A stretch of DNA of 41,054 nucleotides from Streptomyces alanosinicus (lineage in GTDB: Bacteria; Actinomycetota; Actinomycetes; Streptomycetales; Streptomycetaceae). Below are positions 1 through 7,798 of this stretch, piece after piece. The stretch covers positions 1 to 41,054 of the forward strand of contig NZ_BMVG01000055.1 of assembly GCF_014650595.1 (NCBI RefSeq). The letters run 5' to 3'. A model generated the notes under the pieces. That model was not told the DNA's origin and did no database searches. It worked only from the letters and a program-made list of their open reading frames with translations. The translations under genes were made by a program, and so were the position numbers. Numbering within the stretch: the first letter of the stretch is position 1; each line of letters opens with the position of its first letter.

Positions 1-101
1 ACGCGATGGTGTGGCCGATGGTCGCCGCCGGCACCTCCAACGACGAGATCATGGCCGCCCGGGACGTCCGCCCCGACTTCGGCGACAACGAAGACGACTG
101 A
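1..101 (+). CDS. ilvB: Acetolactate synthase large subunit, C-terminal end (partial)
   Basis: Only the last 32 codons are in the window; the reading frame begins at base 3 and ends with TGA at 99-101. The tail contains WPMVAAGTSNDEIM and ends in an acidic NEDD, which is the usual end of the actinobacterial catalytic acetolactate synthase subunit. The enzyme uses ThDP to condense pyruvate with pyruvate or 2-ketobutyrate, the first common step to valine, leucine and isoleucine. The regulatory subunit gene ilvN starts 22 bases downstream on the same strand, so the two are almost certainly co-transcribed. The identification rests on a short tail plus this context; the catalytic domain lies outside the window. 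Confidence 0.88.
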   Translation, partial: AMVWPMVAAGTSNDEIMAARDVRPDFGDNEDD

Positions 102-123
102 GCGAGAGAGACGTAAAACGACC

Positions 124-648
124 ATGTCCAAGCACACGCTCTCCGTCCTGGTGGAGAACACGCCGGGCATCCTGGCCCGGATCGCCGCACTGTTCTCGCG
201 GCGCGGCTTCAACATCGACTCGCTCGCGGTCGGCGTCACCGAGCACCCCGACATCTCCCGCATCACCATCGTGGTGGGTGTCGAGGACCTCCCGCTGGAG
301 CAGGTGACCAAGCAGCTCAACAAGCTCGTCAACGTGCTGAAGATCGTCGAGCTGGAGCCCGGTCAGGCCGTGCAGCGCGAACTCGTCCTGGTGAAGGTCC
401 GCGCCGACAACGAGACCCGCTCCCAGATCGTCGAGATCGTCCAGCTGTTCCGCGCCAAGACCGTCGACGTCTCCCCGGAGGCCGTCACGATCGAGGCCAC
501 CGGATCGAGTGACAAGCTGTCCGCCATGCTCAAGATGCTGGAGCCGTTCGGCATCAAGGAGCTGGTGCAGTCCGGCACCATCGCGATCGGCCGCGGTGCC
601 CGTTCGATCACCGACCGCTCGCTGCGCGCCCTCGACCGAACCGCGTAA
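124..648 (+). CDS. ilvN: Acetolactate synthase small (regulatory) subunit
   Basis: A 174-residue protein beginning MSKHTLSVLVENTPGILARI, the signature N-terminal ACT domain (about residues 4-78) of the IlvN/IlvH regulatory subunit, followed by the small C-terminal ALS_ss domain (about 85-160). It binds the end product valine and modulates the catalytic IlvB subunit just upstream. Length is normal for the long actinobacterial form. The ATG at 124 is preceded only by a weak purine stretch (GAGAGA at 105-110), and the 22-base gap to ilvB fits transcriptional and possibly translational coupling. ilvC follows after a 131-base gap. Confidence 0.96.
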   Translation: MSKHTLSVLVENTPGILARIAALFSRRGFNIDSLAVGVTEHPDISRITIVVGVEDLPLEQVTKQLNKLVNVLKIVELEPGQAVQRELVLVKVRADNETRSQIVEIVQLFRAKTVDVSPEAVTIEATGSSDKLSAMLKMLEPFGIKELVQSGTIAIGRGARSITDRSLRALDRTA

Positions 649-665
649 AGCTGAAGTACGGCTGG

Positions 666-700
666 ATCCGGGCGGTCGGCGACACCCCGCCCGCCCGGAT
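666..700 (+). promoter_or_regulatory. Hairpin in the ilvN-ilvC gap
   Basis: ATCCGGGCGG (666-675) and CCGCCCGGAT (691-700) form a perfect 10-bp stem around a 15-base loop. A second small stem, CACCG/CGGTG at 729-733 and 739-743, lies just before the ilvC ribosome binding site. There is no U-tract, so this is not a clear terminator. It could be an mRNA processing or stability element that sets the ilvC level relative to ilvBN. The structure is seen; the role is inferred. Confidence 0.45.
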
Positions 701-779
701 TCCGAGATCCCGAAACGTCCCTTCCCCTCACCGGCATACGGTGGGACGCACAACCTGCACACCAAGGAGAGAACCCAAA

Positions 780-1778
<999 letters not shown>

Positions 1779-1789
1779 GCCTTATGTCA

Positions 1790-1818
1790 GGGGGCTGGGG
1801 CAGACTGCTCCAGCCCCC
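1790..1818 (+). terminator. Terminator-like hairpin after ilvC
   Basis: The arm from 1790 (GGGGGCTGGGGCAG) pairs with CTGCTCCAGCCCCC ending at 1818, with one G-U pair and a very small loop. It starts 11 bases after the ilvC stop. The U-tract is poor, as is usual in Streptomyces. It probably ends the ilvBNC transcript. Confidence 0.75.
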
Positions 1819-1827
1819 GTTGTCCAC

Positions 1828-2056
1828 CCCGTCCAGCACCGGACGGGTGATCCTTCCGCAGTGGCGCAGGACGTACAGCTCAGCGCCACTACACTGCTGC
1901 ACAACACGCGTCAGGCCCACAGCGTCGTGCGTCTTCCGCGGCTAGCGACCCCGAGAAATTTCCGGTGCGCTCGGAAATTCCCCGGCGCCGCTCCCCTCCT
2001 CCGCCTGCGGCCGTCGGGACGGCCGTCCGCATGCTCTGGACTTGTGAGGACCTCAC
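1828..2056 (+). promoter_or_regulatory. serA leader with a series of hairpins
   Basis: The 278-base gap between ilvC and serA contains four further inverted repeats after the ilvC terminator: CCCGTCC/GGACGGG (1828-1834 and 1841-1847); AGTGGCGC/GCGCCACT (1860-1867 and 1883-1890); AATTTCCG/CGGAAATT (1957-1964 and 1972-1979, 7-base loop); and GTGAG/CTCAC (2044-2048 and 2052-2056). The last overlaps the serA ribosome binding site GAGGA (2046-2050) and touches the GTG start, so it could mask translation initiation. No known riboswitch class was recognised and no convincing leader peptide was found. The regulatory role is inferred from structure alone. Confidence 0.45.
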
Positions 2057-3646
2057 GTGAGCTCGAAACCCGTCGTACTCATCGCTGAAGAGCTGTCGCC
2101 CGCGACCGTGGACGCACTCGGCCCGGACTTCGAGATCCGGCGCGCCAACGGAGCGGACCGAGCCGAACTGCTCCCCGCCATCGCCGACGTCGACGCGATC
2201 CTGATCCGTTCCGCCACCAAGGTCGACGCCGAGGCCGTCGCCGCGGCGAAGAAGCTCAAGGTCGTCGCCCGCGCCGGCGTCGGCCTGGACAACGTGGACG
2301 TCTCCGCCGCCACCAAGGCCGGCGTGATGGTCGTCAACGCCCCGACCTCCAACATCGTGACCGCCGCCGAACTGGCCTGCGGTCTGCTCCTCGCCACCGC
2401 CCGCAACATCCCGCAGGCCAACTCCGCGCTGAAGAACGGCGAGTGGAAGCGCAGCAAGTACACGGGTGTCGAGCTGGCCGAGAAGACCCTCGGTGTCGTC
2501 GGCCTCGGCCGCATCGGCGCCCTGGTCGCCCAGCGCATGTCCGCCTTCGGCATGAAGGTCGTCGCCTACGACCCCTATGTGCAGCCCGCGCGGGCCGCGC
2601 AGATGGGCGTCAAGGTGCTGTCCCTGGACGAGCTGCTTGAGGTCTCCGACTTCATCACCGTCCACCTGCCCAAGACCCCCGAGACCCTCGGCCTCATCGG
2701 CGACGAGGCGCTGCGCAAGGTCAAGCCGAGCGTGCGCATCGTCAACGCCGCCCGCGGCGGCATCGTCGACGAGGAGGCGCTGTACGCGGCGCTGAAGGAG
2801 GGCCGGGTCGCCGGCGCCGGCCTCGATGTGTACGCGCAGGAGCCGTGCACCGACTCCCCGCTGTTCGAGCTGGACCAGGTCGTGTGCACCCCCCACCTGG
2901 GCGCCTCCACCGACGAGGCCCAGGAGAAGGCGGGCATCGCGGTCGCCAAGTCCGTCCGCCTCGCCCTCGCCGGTGAGCTGGTCCCGGACGCGGTCAACGT
3001 CCAGGGCGGTGTCATCGCCGAGGACGTCAAGCCCGGACTGCCGCTGGCCGAGCGCCTCGGCCGTATCTTCACCGCCCTCGCCGGCGAGGTCGCGCACCGG
3101 CTCGACGTCGAGGTCTACGGCGAGATCACCCAGCACGATGTGAAGGTGCTGGAGCTGTCCGCGCTCAAGGGTGTCTTCGAGGACGTCGTCGCCGAGACGG
3201 TGTCGTACGTCAACGCGCCGCTGTTCGCCCAGGAGCGCGGCGTCGAGGTGCGGCTGACCACCAGCTCCGAGGCGAACGAGCACCGTAACGTCGTCACCGT
3301 GCGCGGCACGCTCGCGGGCGGCGAGGAGGTGTCGGTCTCCGGCACGCTGGCCGGCCCGAAGCACCTGCAGAAGATCGTCGCGGTCGGCGACTTCGACGTC
3401 GACCTCGCGCTCGCCGACCACATGGTCGTCCTGCGCTACGAGGACCGTCCCGGTGTCGTCGGCACCGTCGGCCGCATCCTCGGCGAGGCGGGCATCAACA
3501 TCGCCGGTATGCAGGTCGCCCGCGCGGCGGTGGGCGGCGAGGCGCTGGCCGTGCTGACCGTCGACGACACGGTGGCCTCCGGCGTCCTGGCCGAGGTCGC
3601 GGCCGAGATCGGCGCGGTGTCCGCCCGCTCGGTGAACCTGGTCTGA
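2057..3646 (+). CDS. serA: D-3-phosphoglycerate dehydrogenase (long form with ACT domain)
   Basis: 529 residues, GTG start at 2057 with GAGGA 6 bases upstream. It oxidises 3-phosphoglycerate to 3-phosphohydroxypyruvate, the first step of serine synthesis. The substrate and NAD domains occupy about residues 1-315, with GLGRIG at 149-154 for NAD and the catalytic set R233 (NAARGG), E262 (YAQEP) and H280 (CTPHLGAS). These positions match those known for the mycobacterial enzyme. They are followed by the intervening allosteric domain (about 320-450) and a C-terminal ACT domain (about 455-529, VLRYEDRPGVVGTVG) typical of serine-inhibited actinobacterial enzymes. It has its own leader and a strong downstream terminator, so it is probably a separate transcript from ilvBNC. 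Confidence 0.97.
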   Translation: MSSKPVVLIAEELSPATVDALGPDFEIRRANGADRAELLPAIADVDAILIRSATKVDAEAVAAAKKLKVVARAGVGLDNVDVSAATKAGVMVVNAPTSNIVTAAELACGLLLATARNIPQANSALKNGEWKRSKYTGVELAEKTLGVVGLGRIGALVAQRMSAFGMKVVAYDPYVQPARAAQMGVKVLSLDELLEVSDFITVHLPKTPETLGLIGDEALRKVKPSVRIVNAARGGIVDEEALYAALKEGRVAGAGLDVYAQEPCTDSPLFELDQVVCTPHLGASTDEAQEKAGIAVAKSVRLALAGELVPDAVNVQGGVIAEDVKPGLPLAERLGRIFTALAGEVAHRLDVEVYGEITQHDVKVLELSALKGVFEDVVAETVSYVNAPLFAQERGVEVRLTTSSEANEHRNVVTVRGTLAGGEEVSVSGTLAGPKHLQKIVAVGDFDVDLALADHMVVLRYEDRPGVVGTVGRILGEAGINIAGMQVARAAVGGEALAVLTVDDTVASGVLAEVAAEIGAVSARSVNLV

Positions 3647-3656
3647 GGCTGTCGTC

Positions 3657-3698
3657 AAACGCCGGACGGGCTGAGAAACCTCAGCCCGTCCGGCGTTT
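3657..3698. terminator. Bidirectional terminator between serA and the MFS gene
   Basis: Perfect 19-bp inverted repeat: the left arm 3657-3675 starts AAACGCCGGACGGG, the right arm is 3680-3698, and the loop is AAAC. The ends are A-rich on one side and T-rich on the other, so it should work on both strands for these convergent genes. Confidence 0.93.
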
Positions 3699-3713
3699 CT
3701 TTGTGCTGTTGCT

Positions 3714-5255
3714 CTACTTCTCGTCCGCGGCCTCGATCTTCCGCAGGCTCAGTGCCGCTCCCACCGCGGCCAGGGCCAGCAGGATCGCTCCGGCGATCGC
3801 CGCGCCGTTCATTCCGGTGGTGAACGCCTCCCGGGCCGTGGCGAGGAGGGAGGCGCCGGACGTGCCGGGCAGCCGGGCGGCCGTGACGAGGGCGTCGCCC
3901 AGGGTCTCGCGGGCGGCGGCCGGCGCACCGGCCGGCATCTCGTGGCGGTAGATCGCCGTACCGATGGAGCCGAGCATCGCCATGCCGAGGGCGCCGCCGA
4001 ACTCGGTGCTGGTCTCCAGCAGGGAGGAGGCCGCGCCCGCCTGCTCCACCGGGGCGCTGCTCATGGCCAGGTCCACCAGCTGCGACGAGATAGCGACCAT
4101 CCCGCAGGCGAGGACCCCGGCGCCGCCCAGCACCAGCCACAGCGAGTCGGTGCCGAGGACGGCGAGCATCGAGAAGCCGGCCGCCATGGCCGCGAAGCCG
4201 CCGGCGACGACGTACCCGCGGTGGACGCCGCGCTGGACGAGCAGGGTGGTGACCGGACCCGCGAATCCGATGAACACGGAGGGCAGCAGGCTCCACAGGG
4301 CCGCCGCCAGCGGGCCCTTGCCGAGGACCGACTGCATGTACTGCGTGGTGAAGATGGCCGAACCCAGCATGGCGAGGGCGGCGACGAGGTTCAGGACCAG
4401 CGCCGGGGTGAAGCCGCGGCCCTTCAGCAGGGCGGGCGGGATCAGCGGGGAGGCGCTGGTGCGCTGCCGCTGTACGAACAGGGCCGCGAAGAGCAGACCG
4501 ACGGCGATCGAGACGATGTACAGCGGGTGCCAGCCCTCCGAGGGGATCTCCTTCAGGCCGTAGATCACGGGGAGCACGGCGGCCATCGACAGCGGGACGC
4601 TCAGCCAGTCGAAACGGCCCGGCTCCGGGTTCTTGGACTCCGGCAGCAGCACCGGGCCGAGGAGCAGCAGGAGCAGCATCGCGGGCAGGTTGACCAGGAA
4701 GACCGAGCCCCACCAGAAGTGCTCGACGAGCACACCGCTCATCACCGAGCCGAGCGCGATACCGCCGGTCATCACGCCGGACCACAGACCGATCGCCTTC
4801 GCCCGCTGGCCGGGGTCGGTGAACATCGTGCGCAGCAGCGCCATCGTGGAGGGCATCAGGGTCGCGCCGCCGATGCCGAGGATCGCACGGGCCGCGATCA
4901 GGGTCTCGGCGCTGTTCGCGTAGGCGGCGAGGAGCGAGGCGGAACCGAAGGCGGCCGCGCCCATGAGCAGGAGCTTGCGGCGGCCGATGCGGTCGCCGAG
5001 GGAGCCCATCGTCATCAGCAGGCCGGCCAGGACGAAGCCGTAGATGTCGAAGATCCACAGCTGCTGGGTGCCGCTCGGGTGCAGGTCCGCGCTGATGGCG
5101 GGGGTCGCGAAGTACAGGACCGAAACGTCCATCGAGACCAGCAGCAGCGGCAGCATCAGCACGCCGAGAGCGGTCCACTCACGTCGCCCGGCGCGGCCCG
5201 GGGCGGCGCTCTCGGCGCGGGGGGAGGAGGGCGGTGTGCTCGTCGAGTTCGTCAT
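3714..5255 (-). CDS. MFS multidrug exporter, DHA2 (14-helix) family
   Basis: 513 residues when started at ATG 5255 (MTNSTST); an ATG 12 bases further upstream is possible, and neither has a strong ribosome binding site. The protein has about 14 hydrophobic segments. Between helices 2 and 3 is motif A (GSLGDRIGRRKLLL), and the antiporter-like stretch GIGGATLMPSTMALL follows, as in EmrB/QacA-type proton-driven exporters. A soluble TetR gene is divergent 97 bases away with palindromes between them, the standard arrangement for an efflux pump induced by its substrate. The substrate cannot be read from the sequence. It converges on serA across the strong terminator. Confidence 0.9.
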   Translation of the reverse strand: MTNSTSTPPSSPRAESAAPGRAGRREWTALGVLMLPLLLVSMDVSVLYFATPAISADLHPSGTQQLWIFDIYGFVLAGLLMTMGSLGDRIGRRKLLLMGAAAFGSASLLAAYANSAETLIAARAILGIGGATLMPSTMALLRTMFTDPGQRAKAIGLWSGVMTGGIALGSVMSGVLVEHFWWGSVFLVNLPAMLLLLLLGPVLLPESKNPEPGRFDWLSVPLSMAAVLPVIYGLKEIPSEGWHPLYIVSIAVGLLFAALFVQRQRTSASPLIPPALLKGRGFTPALVLNLVAALAMLGSAIFTTQYMQSVLGKGPLAAALWSLLPSVFIGFAGPVTTLLVQRGVHRGYVVAGGFAAMAAGFSMLAVLGTDSLWLVLGGAGVLACGMVAISSQLVDLAMSSAPVEQAGAASSLLETSTEFGGALGMAMLGSIGTAIYRHEMPAGAPAAARETLGDALVTAARLPGTSGASLLATAREAFTTGMNGAAIAGAILLALAAVGAALSLRKIEAADEK

Positions 5256-5283
5256 GCCTACGACCATACGGGCGTCTTAAACG

Positions 5284-5326
5284 CTTGTCTAGAACGGATG
5301 TATAAGTCATCCGTCTAGGACGGTTG
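5284..5326. promoter_or_regulatory. Operator cluster for the TetR/exporter pair
   Basis: ACGGATG (5294-5300) and CATCCGT (5308-5314) form a perfect 7-bp inverted repeat around TATAAGT. CCGTC-TAG-GACGG (5311-5323) is a second palindrome overlapping it. The two flanks look like divergent copies of one CATCCGT-CTAG-GAC site. The cluster lies between the divergent starts and is less GC-rich than its surroundings. Most likely the TetR protein binds here and controls both promoters. Confidence 0.6.
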
Positions 5327-5352
5327 TATGAATCGGCGGTAGAGTGGTGCGC

Positions 5353-5940
5353 ATGGGACACCGTGAAGATCTGCTCGAAGGCGCCAAGCGCTGCCTGCTG
5401 GAGAAGGGGTTCGCGCGCACCACCGCACGCGACATCGTCAAGGCGTCGGGGACCAACCTGGCCTCGATCGGCTATCACTACGGCTCGAAGGACGCGCTCC
5501 TCGCGCAGGCCTATGTCTCCCTGGTGGAGAACATGTCCGATGCCTTCGACGGAGGTGACGGCGTCGCGATCGAGGGCGCGCCCGGTTCGCTGGAGCGCTT
5601 CCGGTGGGTGTGGTCGCATGTCGTCGCCACCATGCGGGCCCCGGGCTCGGTGTGGCCGCTCAGCATGGAGGTCATGGCCATCGACATGCCCGAGGTGCGG
5701 GAGCACCTGACCCACGCCCAGCGCGAGGGCGCGCGCGGTCTCGTGGCCCTCCTCCAGGGCATGCCGGAGGATGAGGTCTCCGACGAGGCGGCGGACACCC
5801 TCGGCCGCTTCTACATGACGCTGATGACCGGGCTCATCGCGCAGTGGTCCTTCGATCCCAAGGGCGCCCCGGACGGCGACGCGCTCACCGAGGGCCTGCG
5901 GCAGATCGTCGAGTCCGCCACGTCCGTCAAGCCGGCCTGA
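5353..5940 (+). CDS. TetR-family regulator, likely repressor of the adjacent exporter
   Basis: 195 residues from ATG 5353; in-frame GTG codons at 5344 and 5347 are alternatives. The N-terminal helix-turn-helix spans about residues 10-50 (KGFARTTARDIVKASGTNLASIGYHYGSKDALL), the canonical TetR form, with a variable C-terminal ligand pocket. A TAGAGT box (5340-5345) lies only 7 bases before the ATG, so the message may be nearly leaderless. The divergent exporter and the palindromes between them suggest it represses the pump until a ligand binds. The ligand is unknown. Confidence 0.88.
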   Translation: MGHREDLLEGAKRCLLEKGFARTTARDIVKASGTNLASIGYHYGSKDALLAQAYVSLVENMSDAFDGGDGVAIEGAPGSLERFRWVWSHVVATMRAPGSVWPLSMEVMAIDMPEVREHLTHAQREGARGLVALLQGMPEDEVSDEAADTLGRFYMTLMTGLIAQWSFDPKGAPDGDALTEGLRQIVESATSVKPA

Positions 5941-6060
5941 GCCGTCCGCGCCGGTCGCGGCACGGACCGCCGGCCCGACCGCGGAGAGGATTGCGTGCGG
6001 TCGGCGGGTGCGGAAGATTGGCCGTATGTGCCGGACCCCCTGCGCGGAACACCCGGCGGC

Positions 6061-7788
6061 ATGTCCGTAGCCGCCGACACCGAGACCGCGGTGCTGATCG
6101 TCGGTGGCGGCCCGGTCGGGCTCACCGCCCGCGCGCTGCTGCACCAGTGGGGGGTGCGTGCCCTGCTGGTCGAGAAACACCGGGAGTTGTCACCGTTCCC
6201 CCGGTCCCGGCTGGTCAACGTACGCTCGATGGAGATCTTCCGCGGGCTCGGGCTCGCCGACCGGATCACGGCGCGGGCCTTCGCGCCCCGCTACGGCCGG
6301 GTCCGCTTCCGTGACACCCTGACCGGCGCCGACTTCGCCTCGGCGGCGATGGTCGGGGTGAACGCGCCGGTGCCCGAGAGCCCCGCGCTCGGCGTGGTCA
6401 CCTCGCAGGACCGCCTGGAACCCGTCCTGCTGGACGCGGTGAACGGCGTGAACGAGGCGAACGAGGCGAACGAGGCGAACGCGGTGAACGAGGCGAGCGC
6501 TGTGAACGTGTCGGGCGCGCCGACGCGTTTCGGGGTCGAACTCCTCGACCTGGCCGAAGAGGGCGACGCGGTCGTCGCACGGCTCGCCGACCACCGCACC
6601 GGTGCGGAGAGCCGGATCCGGGCCCGCTACGTCCTCGCCGCCGACGGCGCGCACTCCACCGTCCGCCGGCTGCTGGGCATCGGCACCGTCGGACCGGGCG
6701 CGCTGGGGGCCATCACCACCGTCGTGTTCGACGCCGACCTCGACCGCTGGTGCGCCCGGCGGCCCGCCGGGGTGTACTTCACCGCGCACGGCTCCTTCAT
6801 GCCGCTCTACCCCGAGGGAGGCTGGGCCTGGTTCGGCCCCACGCCCGAGGGCGCAGCGGGCACCGAGGGTACTGAGGCCACCGACTGGGGCGCTCTCGTC
6901 GCGGACGCCCTCGGGCCCGACGCCGGTGTACGGCCCGAGGTGCTGCGCGTGCAGCACTGGGTGATGGAGGCGTTCGTCGCCGAGCGGCTGCGGCACGGCC
7001 GGATCCTGCTGGCCGGCGATGCCGCGCACGCGGTCCCCATCATCGGCGGCCTGGGCATGAACGCCGGCGTCGCCGATGTGCACAACCTGTGCTGGAAACT
7101 GGCGGGTGTGCTCCAGGGCTGGGCGGGGCCGGGGCTGCTGGACACCTACGCGCCGGAACGGCACCCCGTCGCCCGCGAGACCCTCCGCCAGGCGGTGGCC
7201 AACGCCCAGCTGCTGCGCGGGGTGCAGAGCCGTCGCCGGGAACAGCTGCGGGCCGGGGAAGCGGCGCCGGACCGGGTCGAACTACCGTGGACGGACCGGT
7301 ACTTCGCGCAACTCGGCCTGGTGCTCGGCGTCACCTACCGCTCCGCCGCCGTCCTCACCGCGGACGACGACCCGTCCGCCCCCGCCGAACCGTCCGACTG
7401 CCCCAGCCCATCCGACGCATCCGACGCATGCGACCCGTCCGTCCCGCCCGCCCCGCCCGCCCCCGGCACGGACTACGTGCCCACCCCGGCGCCGGGCCAC
7501 CGGCTGCCCCACCTCCCGCTCGGCGACGGCCGCTCCACGCTGGACGCCGTCGGCCCGTGGTTCACCCTGTTCACCGCGGACCCGGGAGCCTGGGCGCAGG
7601 ACACCGCCGGGTCCGTGCCCCTGCGTGTGGAACCCCTGGCCGGTGCGCACACCGTGCCGTACCGCCTCGGCCCGCACGGGGCCCTGCTCGTCCGGCCGGA
7701 CGGTCATGTCGCCGCCCACTGGCCCGACGGCCCGCCCAGGGCCACGGCCCTTCCTGCGGCCCTGCACACGATCACCGGCCGGCGCTGA
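6061..7788 (+). CDS. Class A FAD-dependent aromatic monooxygenase (PHBH fold)
   Basis: 575 residues from ATG 6061; a GTG at 5995 with a better purine stretch (GGAGAGGA, 5983-5990) would add 22 residues, so the start is not settled. The dinucleotide-binding motif VLIVGGGPVGL is near the N-terminus. The second FAD motif is LLAGDAAHAVPIIGGLGMNAGVADVHNLCWKLA, and the DG-type motif is YVLAADGAHSTVRRLLGI. Together these mark the PheA/TfdB/tetracycline hydroxylase family, which hydroxylates phenolic or polyketide aromatics using NAD(P)H and O2. Two low-complexity inserts stand out: an Asn-Glu-Ala repeat and a Pro/Asp/Ser-rich stretch before the C-terminal thioredoxin-like domain. The substrate is unknown; no polyketide genes are adjacent. 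Confidence 0.88.
   Translation: MSVAADTETAVLIVGGGPVGLTARALLHQWGVRALLVEKHRELSPFPRSRLVNVRSMEIFRGLGLADRITARAFAPRYGRVRFRDTLTGADFASAAMVGVNAPVPESPALGVVTSQDRLEPVLLDAVNGVNEANEANEANAVNEASAVNVSGAPTRFGVELLDLAEEGDAVVARLADHRTGAESRIRARYVLAADGAHSTVRRLLGIGTVGPGALGAITTVVFDADLDRWCARRPAGVYFTAHGSFMPLYPEGGWAWFGPTPEGAAGTEGTEATDWGALVADALGPDAGVRPEVLRVQHWVMEAFVAERLRHGRILLAGDAAHAVPIIGGLGMNAGVADVHNLCWKLAGVLQGWAGPGLLDTYAPERHPVARETLRQAVANAQLLRGVQSRRREQLRAGEAAPDRVELPWTDRYFAQLGLVLGVTYRSAAVLTADDDPSAPAEPSDCPSPSDASDACDPSVPPAPPAPGTDYVPTPAPGHRLPHLPLGDGRSTLDAVGPWFTLFTADPGAWAQDTAGSVPLRVEPLAGAHTVPYRLGPHGALLVRPDGHVAAHWPDGPPRATALPAALHTITGRR
6436..6507 (+). repeat. 9-bp in-frame tandem repeat inside the monooxygenase gene
   Basis: Eight units of 9 bases related to GAGGCGAAC and GCGGTGAAC, three of them identical, encoding repeated NEA/NAV triplets. 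The array keeps frame in 9-base steps. It probably forms a surface loop and could vary in copy number between strains. Confidence 0.85.
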
Positions 7789-7798
7789 CCCGCGACGG

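Noticed and set aside
1861..2088. 75-residue frame in the serA leader, considered as a leader peptide
   Set aside because: Runs into serA in another frame, has no ribosome binding site, and its few Ser or Cys codons are not clustered.
1889..3658. 589-residue minus-strand frame opposite serA
   Set aside because: Composition typical of an antisense shadow (Asp, Gly, His, Leu runs) and no family motif; serA is unambiguous.
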